From contig NZ_JAUSZA010000001.1 in NCBI RefSeq assembly GCF_030817215.1, positions 4,810,501-4,874,500 on the forward strand: DNA of 64,000 nt, written 5' to 3'. Made by a program: the position numbers and the translations under genes. A model generated the notes under the pieces. The model was not told the origin of the DNA and did not search any database. It saw only the letters and a list, made by a program, of their open reading frames with translations. The stretch comes from Paenibacillus sp. V4I3. GTDB taxonomy: Bacteria; Bacillota; Bacilli; Paenibacillales; NBRC-103111. Every line of letters starts with the position of its first letter. Positions within the stretch are counted from its first letter, which is position 1. Of the stretch, positions 46,531-57,085 are shown piece after piece.

Positions 46531-48375
46531 ATGAAAACCCGAATATTACTCGTTTTGATTATCCTACTAGGTTTTTTTCCGATTACGAAGTCTCAGGCGG
46601 CTGAAACACGCCCGATATCGGTCCTGATGAACGGCAACGATGTCCAATTTGAAAACCCTACGATTGTGGAGGACGGCAGTGTGCTTGTGCCAATGCGAGG
46701 GATTTTCGAGGAAGTGGGAGCAACGGTCCGGTGGTTCGCCGAGACCCAGACCGTGGAGGTTCAGCTTGGGGGAATCAAGCTCACTTATACAATCGGAGAA
46801 GTGGTCGTCTATAAGAACAACTCCGAGTTTAGGCTGGAAACCCCTGGTCGAATTGTTAATGGGACTACCTTGTTGCCGGTTCGCTTTCTAGCGGAAGCAA
46901 TAGGGGCGGAAGTAGGCTGGAATGAAGATGCCCGTACTGTAACCATTGTCTTTTCCGTGAAGCGCAACATCCTAGTCGAACAGGTGATGGACGGGTTGTA
47001 TCTTACGATCCGATATAACGATGGGGCCGAAAAGGGCGAAGCAGATACGGTTCGGCTTGCCGGTATTGCCCCCATTCATAACGGTCAAGAGGCGACGGCA
47101 TATATCAGGTCGCTGTTGCAGGATGATCCGAAAGTATCTATGGAAATCCGAGGTGAACGTGACCGGAACAAGCATTTACATGCGGCTGTGTACTTGGAGG
47201 ACGGAGCTTTTTTGAATGCGAAGCTTGTGGAAGAGGGCTATGCGGAGATAAGCCTAGATCTTCAAAATGACGGATTAAAGAATCAATTCGCCCTGCTGCA
47301 GAACGCAGCGTCGCAGAATAACGTGGGCAATTGGGCAAAGCACGAGACGTCCCTTCCACCTTCCATACGCAAAATGCACATCACTACCACCAACGTGGTG
47401 GTGGTGACTGATGAAGGGACTTTATGGACATGGGGGCAATTTTACGAGAGGCCGACCCTGATTCTGGAGGATGTTGTGGAGGCAAAAGTGGATAGCGATG
47501 CCGGCATTGCTCTAAAGAAGGATGGCACCGTATGGGTCTGGGGCTTTAACAATGCCGCCTTATGGGGTACCGGTGAACAAAAATATGAAACGACCGTCAT
47601 CCCCAGGCAAGTAGAGGGACTCCGAGACATTGCATCTGTGGAGATGGCTCATTCCGGCGTTTTCGCGGTTGGCCGAGACGGACGCGTATTCGCGTGGGGA
47701 TCAAACTACAATGGCAAATTAGGACAAGCGTACAAGTTGAACGAGATCATCTACAAAAAGCCTTATCAGACCTCATGGGCGGATGTCCGCTCCGCCAGCC
47801 CTGGCTTTGACTTTACGGTGGTACTCAAGAAGGACGGCACGGTCTGGCAGACTCAGCCGACAAGTTCCGAATTGAAGCACCTCGGCACTCTCAACGACAT
47901 TGTTGCCGTTTCGAACAATAATAATTTTGCGGTGGCTCTCCAAAGCGATGGCACCGTCTGGACATGGGGCGTCAAAAGCGTATTCGGTATAGGAAATGCC
48001 GATAATCCCGAACCATTGCGTGTGGAAGGTCTAGCGAATATCTTACAGGTCGATGTCGGTCATGATCATGCTCTAGCAGTAGACCGGGATGGAAATCTGT
48101 TTGCGTGGGGTAGTAACGAGTACGGGCAGCTTGGAAGCTTGGAGATCGGGTATAGCTCAACTAAGCCATTCAAGGTGCCGCATCTTGGATCAGTTAAGGC
48201 TGTGGAAGCTGGCAACCGTCAATCCTTGATACTTAAGCAGGAAGGAACGCTCTGGGGAGTCGGCGCGAACGCGCATTATATTTTGAGCACAGATACCCTG
48301 AGAGATCGATATGAGAGCAATGTACTCTATCAAAAACAACTAACGCAGATCAAGTTGAACCTTCCGGCGTCCTGA
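46531..48375 (+). CDS. secreted three-domain protein: copper-amine-oxidase-like N, SNase-like, RCC1 repeats
   Basis: 614 residues from ATG 46531 (AAGGAG 7 bases upstream). A signal peptide (1-25, ending QAA) precedes a copper amine oxidase N-terminal-like domain (about 30-140; LVPMRGIFEEVGATVRW and LLPVRFLAEAIGAEVGWNED). A thermonuclease-fold segment follows (about 150-255; VRLAGIAPIHNGQEATAYI, YLEDGAFLNAKLVEEGYAEI), then at least five RCC1-type repeats (DGTVWVWG, DGRVFAWGSN, DGTVWTWG, DGNLFAWGSNEYGQLG). The SNase catalytic Asp/Glu and Arg positions are not conserved, so it is probably a scaffold. Likely cell-surface; function unknown. Confidence 0.85.
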   Translation: MKTRILLVLIILLGFFPITKSQAAETRPISVLMNGNDVQFENPTIVEDGSVLVPMRGIFEEVGATVRWFAETQTVEVQLGGIKLTYTIGEVVVYKNNSEFRLETPGRIVNGTTLLPVRFLAEAIGAEVGWNEDARTVTIVFSVKRNILVEQVMDGLYLTIRYNDGAEKGEADTVRLAGIAPIHNGQEATAYIRSLLQDDPKVSMEIRGERDRNKHLHAAVYLEDGAFLNAKLVEEGYAEISLDLQNDGLKNQFALLQNAASQNNVGNWAKHETSLPPSIRKMHITTTNVVVVTDEGTLWTWGQFYERPTLILEDVVEAKVDSDAGIALKKDGTVWVWGFNNAALWGTGEQKYETTVIPRQVEGLRDIASVEMAHSGVFAVGRDGRVFAWGSNYNGKLGQAYKLNEIIYKKPYQTSWADVRSASPGFDFTVVLKKDGTVWQTQPTSSELKHLGTLNDIVAVSNNNNFAVALQSDGTVWTWGVKSVFGIGNADNPEPLRVEGLANILQVDVGHDHALAVDRDGNLFAWGSNEYGQLGSLEIGYSSTKPFKVPHLGSVKAVEAGNRQSLILKQEGTLWGVGANAHYILSTDTLRDRYESNVLYQKQLTQIKLNLPAS

Positions 48376-48455
48376 TTAAGGGACGGTGTTTTTAACTAAT
48401 GCGAGTCAGATTCTAGTAAAGCTAAAATTATTAGATGAACTGGGAGGGTATTTCT

Positions 48456-48710
48456 ATGAAATTAGACGAGTTATGGATGCTGTATGAAGCTGATAAACGA
48501 ACATTGGGGTTCAGTCCACATACATTAAAAGCTTAAAGCTTACTATCTTCAGTTAAGATGTTGATCCGCGAAATAGGTAATCTCGAAATAGAGGAGATAT
48601 CTTTAAATCTGCTAAAAGACTATTTGGCCAAACAAACAAAGCGATTAAAACCAAGCAGTTTAGGACACCGGATCCGCTTTGTGCGTTCTCTTTTTCGCAT
48701 GTCATCCGAC
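48456..48710 (+). pseudogene. tyrosine recombinase/integrase, N-terminal core-binding domain remnant
   Basis: ATG 48456 with GGGAGGGT upstream. ELWMLYEADKRTLGFSPHTL KA is followed by a stop and frameshift, then LLIREIGNLEIEEISLNLLK and SLGHRIRFVRSLFR: the SAM-like N-terminal domain of XerC/D-type integrases (G-x-S-x-x-T motif, helix bundle). The catalytic domain with R-H-R-Y residues is absent. A 25-bp repeat (48742-48766) shared with the cluster at 52853 follows immediately. Confidence 0.75.
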
Positions 48711-48741
48711 ATCATCACTAGACTTAAACGCATTTATCGGG

Positions 48742-48766
48742 TGACAAGAACTTTATCCCATTCCCG
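48742..48766 (+). repeat. 25-bp repeat unit shared with the 52.9-kb cluster
   Basis: TGACAAGAACTTTATCCCAT plus TCCCG, followed by ACGGATG. The same unit occurs at 52975-52999 and, with one change, at 53004-53028. Confidence 0.8.
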
Positions 48767-48934
48767 ACGGATGGCTTGAAGCGAATGAGGTGGATAAACG
48801 GAATCTGGCCTTACAGATTAAACGGACAGGATAGCTTAATCTTATTTATAAAAAAAGGTTTTTTCTGGAAACCGGTGAATATATTTAGCAGGATGTCTTC
48901 ATCATGGATAATCGTGAAGAGAGGAGAGGGTATC

Positions 48935-49453
48935 TTGCAGAAGAAGATAGCGGTTGAGTTAGTTGAAGTGGCGCCTTTCAAGGCCTTGGCAGTACGGACG
49001 GGGATGACACCTGACAAGAGCGGCACGCGGGTGGCGTGGAGCACGCTTACAGCGCAGGTCCCCATTAGGGATGAGAGACTCACTGATGTGCCCTCAGCGT
49101 ATGTGCTCATTCCGCAGGAGCAATGGAGCAAGCAAGTCGATACGCTCTGGGTCGGACTGGCGGTTCGCGAGTTCGGAGATGTACAGGATAGCATTGAGAC
49201 TCTGGAGGTAAGTGGAGGGCTCTGTGCGAGCGCCCGCGTGTACGGGAATGAGGCACACATGTGGCTTGTATATGATGCGATGTTTGCGTGGCTAGAGCAG
49301 TCGCCCGATTATGAGCTCGATCGGCGTGAAGGAGTACTCGGGATGGAGACGGTTCCGCTTGAACCGTTGAACGCTCTCACAATCCCCTATACGGAAATCG
49401 AAACATTCGACTTTACGATGCTATACCCGGTGCGCAAAAAGTCGGGGCTTTAA
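48935..49453 (+). CDS. GyrI-like effector-binding domain protein
   Basis: 172 residues from TTG 48935, just after GAGGAGAGGG; upstream in-frame codons look non-coding. KKIAVELVEVAPFKALAVRT starts a GyrI/AraC effector-binding (SOUL-like) domain, with AYVLIPQEQWSKQV and DFTMLYPVRKK at the end. Such stand-alone domains bind small hydrophobic ligands. No DNA-binding domain attached. G+C-rich relative to its surroundings. Followed by its own terminator. Confidence 0.7.
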   Translation: MQKKIAVELVEVAPFKALAVRTGMTPDKSGTRVAWSTLTAQVPIRDERLTDVPSAYVLIPQEQWSKQVDTLWVGLAVREFGDVQDSIETLEVSGGLCASARVYGNEAHMWLVYDAMFAWLEQSPDYELDRREGVLGMETVPLEPLNALTIPYTEIETFDFTMLYPVRKKSGL

Positions 49454-49467
49454 TGCACAATTCAAAG

Positions 49468-49497
49468 AAGCCACTCCATGTCATTGGAGTGGCTTTA
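49468..49497 (+). terminator. intrinsic terminator
   Basis: AAGCCACTCCA (49468-49478) / TGGAGTGGCTT (49485-49495), followed by TATA. Confidence 0.8.
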
Positions 49498-49499
49498 TA

Positions 49500-49580
49500 C
49501 TAAGGGGAGACAATAGTTAAATCTCATTAAGGCGCCTTGTGGCAGTCTTTTTTCAACGGGAGGTTAGCTCAATAAGAACC
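49500..49580 (+). repeat. dispersed hairpin repeat, copy 18 (divergent)
   Basis: GGGGAGACAATAGTTAAATC, GGCGCC ... GGCAGTCTTTTTTC and CAACGGGAGGTTAGCTC. Confidence 0.55.
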
Positions 49581-49696
49581 CGACGCAACTTCAGGATTTC
49601 CTTAGGCTGCATAGGACCGCTAGGGAACTATGCAGTGGAGGAGTTCGGCTCGAACCATGGTTTTTGATGTGACTAATGATAGCGGGAAATCAAAAA

Positions 49697-49730
49697 AGAA
49701 CCTGGGTAGCTTTATCAGGTTCTTTTATAT
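49697..49730 (+). terminator. intrinsic terminator or leader hairpin upstream of rph
   Basis: AAGAACCTG (49697-49705) / CAGGTTCTT (49716-49724), followed by TTATATT. It stands 150 bases before the rifampin phosphotransferase gene; it could terminate upstream transcription. CTAATGATAGCGGGAAATC just before may be another faint repeat. Confidence 0.6.
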
Positions 49731-49879
49731 TGCATATAAACAGACACGATGATATAATCAAATTACGACTTTTACAATTTACATGGGCATAATTATTGTA
49801 TCCTACACTTTAATAATACCATGCCGGTAAACTCTTGTCAAATGTTTTTTCTCAATTTAATGGTTAGGAGAGATATTGA

Positions 49880-52498
<2,619 letters not shown>

Positions 52499-52561
52499 TG
52501 GCTGAATACGTCAAGTAAGAGCCTCTGTTATAATGGACGGCATTAAATGCAACCTGTCATG

Positions 52562-52600
52562 GATAAAAGGGCGGTTACCCTGTTCGTCCTTTTATCTACC
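52562..52600 (+). terminator. intrinsic terminator after rph
   Basis: GATAAAAGG (52562-52570) / CCTTTTATC (52588-52596); the U-rich part lies in the stem. Confidence 0.65.
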
Positions 52601-52639
52601 CATCTTAGTTAGGTAATTGGCAGTAAATTTATTGCAGTA

Positions 52640-52718
52640 ATGGAAACGATAGCACAATAATAACACAGGCTGCCGAGATACTGAGATACTGGGCAGCCTG
52701 TTCAAGTAACGGGCATAA
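52640..52718 (+). repeat. dispersed hairpin repeat, copy 19
   Basis: ATGGAAACGATAGCACAATA, perfect stem ACAGGCTGCC (52665-52674) / GGCAGCCTGT (52692-52701) and TTCAAGTAACGGGCATAAAA. Confidence 0.8.
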
Positions 52719-52852
52719 AAGTTTCGAGTTTGACGGTGCAAAGGAGCATTAACAATGAAGATTTGGGAATAAAAAGCGATAATAAATTCGGTGATTTTCA
52801 GCTTGTAAATTTCGAAAAAAAAGGCGGTGTTTTTTTAAAGGCATTATGCGAG

Positions 52853-53028
52853 CGGGAATGAGATAAAGTTCTTGTCATCCGACAACTGTCGGGTGACAAA
52901 AACATTATCTCATTAATGGCCGCGGAATTCGCGGCTTTTCTGTTTTATGGGATAAAGTTCTTGTCAAAACCAAATGACAAGAACTTTATCCCATTCCCGA
53001 TTCTGACAAGAACTTTATCTCATTCCCG
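52853..53028. repeat. cluster of five 20-25-bp inverted and direct repeats
   Basis: Units related to TGACAAGAACTTTATCCCAT: inverted at 52853-52877, degenerate direct at 52894-52915, inverted at 52947-52966, direct at 52975-52999 and 53004-53028. The third and fourth form a perfect 20-bp inverted repeat with an 8-nt loop. A GCCGCG / CGCGGC hairpin with T-run lies at 52918-52940. Pattern suggests recombinase-binding sites. Confidence 0.85.
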
Positions 53029-53149
53029 ACGGATGACAATAAAGGAGGTTAGGTCGGTTAAAATATAGCTGAAATCTGGACTTACTTTTAACGGGCAGGT
53101 TAGTTATAACTCAAATCGCATGGTAAAATGTGGATTAAGGAGGGGGTTT

Positions 53150-53782
53150 ATGGGTTCGCGGTTGATGCATTTAATAATTGGTGAGATGGTCGCTTCTAGC
53201 CTTGCTGTAAGAAACAAGAGAGATTTTTTAATTGGTTCAATTGCGCCTGATGCTGCTTTCTCGTTTGAAAGGAAAGTTATTACACATTATTTCGAAGGAG
53301 ATGTAGACAAAAGAACTAGGCAAGTAAATTATGAAAGATACATTGCTACATACTTATCTGATATAAAGGATGACTACTCGTTAGGATATTTGACTCATTT
53401 AATTTCCGATAACGTGTGGATGGAGTATATCTATTACCCATATGAATTGAAGCAGAAGCAAGACTTAGACCCGACCTTTTTATCAAGATGGCATTCAGAT
53501 TTTAGAAAAATGAATACAAAATTACTTTGCCATTATGATATGGGATACCTAAAAGATTGGTTGGAGATTGATGCTCTCCCGAGAGAAATAGATTATGTAA
53601 CTCAAGACGACTTACAAAAATTTATTGAAGAGATGTACGGAGATTTTGAAATTATAGAAAAAAATAAGGATTGCGAACTTGAAGTATATAATTTTGATGA
53701 CATTATCGAATACATAAACTTATCGAAATCTATGGCTATTGCTGTCATTGAAGAAATTACTTCTGATTCCACACACGATTAA
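53150..53782 (+). CDS. zinc-dependent phospholipase C-like family protein
   Basis: 210 residues from ATG 53150 (AAGGAGGGGG upstream). GSRLMHLIIGEMVASSL, DFLIGSIAPDAAF, VITHYFEGD and LGYLTHLISDNVW give the pattern of His/Asp metal ligands (H, D, H, H-x3-D) seen in small zinc-dependent PLC/HD-like hydrolases of Bacillota. Substrate unknown. The dispersed repeat starts one base after the stop. First of the regular one-gene-one-repeat series up to 58 kb. Confidence 0.65.
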   Translation: MGSRLMHLIIGEMVASSLAVRNKRDFLIGSIAPDAAFSFERKVITHYFEGDVDKRTRQVNYERYIATYLSDIKDDYSLGYLTHLISDNVWMEYIYYPYELKQKQDLDPTFLSRWHSDFRKMNTKLLCHYDMGYLKDWLEIDALPREIDYVTQDDLQKFIEEMYGDFEIIEKNKDCELEVYNFDDIIEYINLSKSMAIAVIEEITSDSTHD

Positions 53783-53857
53783 GCTAACGAGGAACGATAG
53801 TGAAGGAGCTTGCATAGCTGCAGCTCCTTTCTTTGTTCATTCAAGTAACGGGCAGTA
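53783..53857 (+). repeat. dispersed hairpin repeat, copy 20
   Basis: GCTAACGAGGAACGATAGTG, perfect stem AAGGAGCT / AGCTCCTT (53803-53829) and TTCAAGTAACGGGCAGTAG. Confidence 0.9.
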
Positions 53858-53925
53858 GATTTAAGGAAATTTTATACAAATACTAAACTAACAATATATA
53901 ATAAGAGAAAAATGGAGGACAAAAT

Positions 53926-54480
53926 ATGGCACTAAATTTTGAAACAACTCGTTTATTACTTAGGTTTTTTGAGTTATCTGATGCAAGAATGGTTCAACAA
54001 CTAGCAGGCAACGAAGAAGTAGCACGCACAACTCTAGCAATTCCTCATCCTTACCCAGATGGTGCAGCGGAAGAATGGATTGAAAATGTTCGTCAATCCT
54101 CAGAAAAAGGGGATAGTTATGCTTTTGCGATGATAAAAAAGGAAGATGGATCATTGATTGGCAATATGAGTATGGGAGTATCTCGAAAGCATAAACGTGC
54201 TGAACTTGCTTACTGGGTAGGTCAACCATTTTGGGGGCAAGGATTTGCAACAGAAGCTGCTCGTAGGATCATTCAATTTGGATTTGAAGATTTAGACTTA
54301 AATCGCATTTTTACCGCTGCAATGACAAAAAATCCTGGGTCATATAAGATAATGAGAAAAATCGGTATGAAAGAAGAAGGCACTTTCCCTCAGCATGTAT
54401 TGAAGTGGGGAATCTACGAAGATTTAGTGTTTTACGGAATGGTCAAATCAGATTATTTAAAAGAAGGCTTGTTAAGCTAA
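53926..54480 (+). CDS. GNAT acetyltransferase (RimJ/RimL type)
   Basis: 184 residues. ETTRLLLRFFELSDARMVQQ at the start and ELAYWVGQPFWGQGFATEAA with LDLNRIFTAAMTKNPGSYKI are the hallmark of the Acetyltransf_3 (RimJ/L-like) group that acetylates N-terminal or small amines. The stop TAA is itself part of the CTAACG left end of the following repeat. AATGGAGGAC ribosome binding site. Confidence 0.9.
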   Translation: MALNFETTRLLLRFFELSDARMVQQLAGNEEVARTTLAIPHPYPDGAAEEWIENVRQSSEKGDSYAFAMIKKEDGSLIGNMSMGVSRKHKRAELAYWVGQPFWGQGFATEAARRIIQFGFEDLDLNRIFTAAMTKNPGSYKIMRKIGMKEEGTFPQHVLKWGIYEDLVFYGMVKSDYLKEGLLS

Positions 54481-54535
54481 CGAGGAACAATAGTGCAATG
54501 ACGACATGGCTGCCGATAACAAGATTATCGAATAA
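54476..54535 (+). repeat. dispersed hairpin repeat, copy 21
   Basis: GCTAACGAGGAACAATAGTG, GGCTGCCGATAACAAGATTA TCG. It provides the stop codon of the preceding gene (54478-54480). The right end is lost. Confidence 0.8.
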
Positions 54536-54573
54536 ATGTATACTCGAAATTATACAAATAAGGGGATCTGCTC

Positions 54574-54989
54574 ATGCAAGGGTATAACGTTCTTATGATA
54601 TATAGTAAAGATATGGATCGGCTGCTAATGTGCAAACGATTAAAGAACCCCTATAAAGGTTTAAGTAATCTGGTTGGCGGAAAATCGAGAGTGGAGAAAC
54701 GGGGATTGAAGCTGCTTACAGAGAACTATTTGAAGAAACCAGCATTTCAAGAGAGGATGTAACTTTGCATCATGTAATGGATTTTAAATACTATTTGCAT
54801 CATTGCTATGTTGAAGTTTATGTCGGCAAATTGAAGAGTAACGTCATGGTCTCAGGGGATGAAAATGAATTATATTGGTCTGATTTGAATCAAGATTATT
54901 TCGACATGACCCTATTTGCAGGTGAAGGAAATATAGGGCATATGATTGAACAAGTGAAGATGAGCAAAAGTATACTTCTAACTGATTAA
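54574..54989 (+). pseudogene. Nudix hydrolase, frameshifted in the Nudix box
   Basis: GYNVLMIYSKDMDRLLMCKR and GLSNLVGGK lead into the Nudix box. Reading with two single-base deletions corrected gives GGKIESGENGIEAAYRELFE ETS, i.e. G-x5-E-x7-R-E-x2-E-E. The last part, from about 54728, is in the second frame (LHHVMDFKYYLHHCYVEVYV). Losses are in A-runs (GGAAAATC, GAGAAACG). About 138 residues when intact. The family hydrolyses nucleoside diphosphate derivatives. Confidence 0.85.
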
Positions 54990-54997
54990 ACGCTTCC

Positions 54998-55030
54998 GCT
55001 CAACTAAGCGGAGAACGTTAGTTGAGTGAG
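54998..55030 (+). repeat. dispersed hairpin repeat, copy 22 (left end only)
   Basis: CTCAACTAAGCGGAGAACGT TAGTTGAG: the left end, here a nearly perfect palindrome. The central hairpin is absent. Confidence 0.65.
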
Positions 55031-55134
55031 ACCTATAAATACATAGTTGTAACTACTACTTCACAACTTATTTGTATTTTAGCCTTTTTGTACCAAGCAA
55101 CCACTTCAGAAATATATTTGTATTTTATTTTCAC

Positions 55135-55172
55135 AATGAAACCAGCAATCCCTTGAGCTTGCTGGTTTCATT
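55135..55172. terminator. perfect 14-bp hairpin, probable terminator
   Basis: AATGAAACCAGCAA (55135-55148) / TTGCTGGTTTCATT (55159-55172). No long T-run. CGAGGGACGGGCAAAAATG at 55202-55220 recalls the right end of the dispersed repeat. Confidence 0.6.
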
Positions 55173-55295
55173 CACTTCAAAACTTATTGTCCTCCAACTT
55201 TCCGAGGGACGGGCAAAAATGTGCAAATATGATAATATGTATTTTAGATGTGGAATCGCTTACTATTACTAATGTATTGAAAAGAGGTAGTCACT

Positions 55296-56009
55296 TTGAA
55301 ATTAGTTGGTGAAATCAATGAAATATACCGATATCCTATAAAGTCGTTTGCAGGAGAGAGTTTGGAAACTTGCGAAATTGATACGTATGGATTATATGGC
55401 GACCGTTATTGTGCCTTTTATGATGAAACAAAAGAAGGATGGGAAAGCTTTTTTACCGCTAGAGATATTCCAAACATGCTTACATATAAGACAAAACTTG
55501 TCGACGAGGTAGTAAGTATAACATCACCTGATGGACAAACCTTTAGCTGGAATGAAGATTTATTAGATGAAATCCAAAGATACTCCAAAAGAAAAATGTC
55601 AATGATGAGCTACAAAGCACCAAACCCTGAAAATCCTGAACTTATGTCTGTCGATATGGCTAGTGTCCTGATTATCACAGACGCTACATTACGAAAACTT
55701 GAAGCGATATGGGGAAAGAGATTAGATAAACGTCGTCTTAGAGCAAACTTAATTGTTTCATTAGACGAAAATGCATTTAATGAAAGCGATTGGATAGGTA
55801 GGCGATTATCAGTGGGTAGTGCAGAATTACAAATTGATATTTATTGTGAGCGTTGTTCAATGATTACAATCGACCCTGATACTCTTGAACGTGATACTTC
55901 TCTGTTAATGAAAGTAAATGAGGAGATGAATTTAAACGCAGGCGTCTATGCTTCAGTTAAGAGGACGGGACAAATTCAAGTCGGTGACAAGGTATATTTA
56001 GTTGATTAA
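55296..56009 (+). CDS. MOSC-domain protein
   Basis: 237 residues, TTG start with AAAGAGGT upstream. N-terminal MOSC_N-like beta-barrel (EIYRYPIKSFAGESLETCEI, GLYGDRYCAFYD) and MOSC core (LRANLIVSLDENAFNESDWI GRRLSVG, YCERCSMITIDPDT with the conserved Cys). MOSC proteins carry or transfer sulfur and bind the molybdenum cofactor; the substrate here is unknown. Intact, flanked by dispersed repeats. Confidence 0.85.
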   Translation: MKLVGEINEIYRYPIKSFAGESLETCEIDTYGLYGDRYCAFYDETKEGWESFFTARDIPNMLTYKTKLVDEVVSITSPDGQTFSWNEDLLDEIQRYSKRKMSMMSYKAPNPENPELMSVDMASVLIITDATLRKLEAIWGKRLDKRRLRANLIVSLDENAFNESDWIGRRLSVGSAELQIDIYCERCSMITIDPDTLERDTSLLMKVNEEMNLNAGVYASVKRTGQIQVGDKVYLVD

Positions 56010-56036
56010 CTTAAAAACTAAATAAATGCTTATTGT

Positions 56037-56126
56037 GCTACCGCAGAACGATAGTTGAACATTCAATAAGACCAAGGCTGCCGGCATGATCGGCAGCCTT
56101 TCGTTCACCTAACGGGCAGTTTAGTT
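56037..56126 (+). repeat. dispersed hairpin repeat, copy 23
   Basis: GCTACCGCAGAACGATAGTT GAAC, perfect stem AAGGCTGCCG / CGGCAGCCTT (56074-56100) and GTTCACCTAACGGGCAGTTT AGTTG. The best complete copy: GATAGTTGAAC at the left can also pair with GTTCACCTAAC at the right. Confidence 0.92.
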
Positions 56127-56284
56127 GAAAAGATTCAATGCTTCTAATAATAATTGACTCAAGAACATACGTTTGATATTGTGGATAATAGTTCCACAAC
56201 ACTTTTGGACCTGTTAGTGTTATATGTGAAGAGTGCAAAGGGATTTCGCATGTGGAGAAAAATTATATAAGGAGCCATGATTAT

Positions 56285-56992
56285 ATGGACTTGGAAGAAC
56301 AAAGGACTTGGGGCGAAAACCATAAGGCATTAAATGAAATCATATTAAAGCCCCAAGAACATTATCAAGCGGTTCAGTTATTTCTTTCTCTTCATGCCTG
56401 GATACATTCTTCAGCGGTTGAACAAACGGATAAACCAACATTGGAAGATGCAATTTTAAGCAACTTGGATGAAAACACCTTTAGAAAATATCCAGTAAAT
56501 CTCCCTAATACAAAAAATTCGATTGCATGGCACCTATGGCACATAACTCGAATCGAGGATATGACTATGAATATTTTGGTGCTTAATGACCAACAAGTTC
56601 TTTATTCTGAAAATTGGTTTGAAAAAATCAATACAAATTTCACTCACTCTGGTAATGAAATGAGCGAAGAGGACATTGCAGAGCTCAGTTCAAGGATAAA
56701 TCTCGAGTCATTAATAGCCTATAGAACAGCCGTTGGCAAGCAAACGCGAAAAATCGTGTCCACGATGACACCCGGACAGTTAAAAGAGAAGGTTGAAAAA
56801 ACCAGAATCAAACGATTGTTTGATGAAAATGCAGTTACTGCAAGTGCTAATTGGTTGGCTGAATACTGGGGCAAAAAGAGTATAGCCGGTCTAATGCTTA
56901 TGCCTGCAACAAGACACATTTTCTTACACTTGAAAAAGTGCATTCATATAAAAGAAAGATTAGATAAACGAACCAATGTAACAAAAAATTGA
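56285..56992 (+). CDS. DinB-family protein
   Basis: 235 residues from ATG 56285 (AAGGAG 10 bases upstream); GTG 56252 is an alternative start. MDLEEQRTWGENHKALNEII and the metal-binding histidines in AVQLFLSLHAWIHSSAV, NSIAWHLWHITRIEDM and ATRHIFLHLKKC fit the four-helix DinB/YfiT fold of thiol-dependent transferases. Substrate unknown. Intact. Confidence 0.8.
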   Translation: MDLEEQRTWGENHKALNEIILKPQEHYQAVQLFLSLHAWIHSSAVEQTDKPTLEDAILSNLDENTFRKYPVNLPNTKNSIAWHLWHITRIEDMTMNILVLNDQQVLYSENWFEKINTNFTHSGNEMSEEDIAELSSRINLESLIAYRTAVGKQTRKIVSTMTPGQLKEKVEKTRIKRLFDENAVTASANWLAEYWGKKSIAGLMLMPATRHIFLHLKKCIHIKERLDKRTNVTKN

Positions 56993-57075
56993 ACTAACGC
57001 AGAAACAAGAGCTCAATAAACTACACCATGAGGCAGCGCGGATTTCGATAGGCAGCCTAGTTAACTTTAAGAGGG
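56991..57075 (+). repeat. dispersed hairpin repeat, copy 24
   Basis: GAACTAACGCAGAAACAAGA GCTCAATAAAC, GGCAGCGCGGATTTCGATAG GCAGCC, TAGTTAAC. Confidence 0.75.
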
Positions 57076-57085
57076 GACATGTCTA

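Noticed and set aside
52853-53028. Short CRISPR-like array
   Set aside because: Repeat units occur in both orientations with irregular spacing of 8-30 bases and no uniform spacers.
55072-55272. 66-codon plus-strand frame before the MOSC gene
   Set aside because: It runs through the perfect 14-bp hairpin and AT-rich intergenic DNA, has no ribosome binding site and no protein-like pattern.
56037-56126. Calling the dispersed repeats canonical integron attC sites
   Set aside because: The outer ends are direct (CTAACG ... TAACGGGC) rather than inverted RYYYAAC/GTTRRRY core sites; GTTRRRY appears only by chance in some copies. Kept as attC-like hypothesis only.
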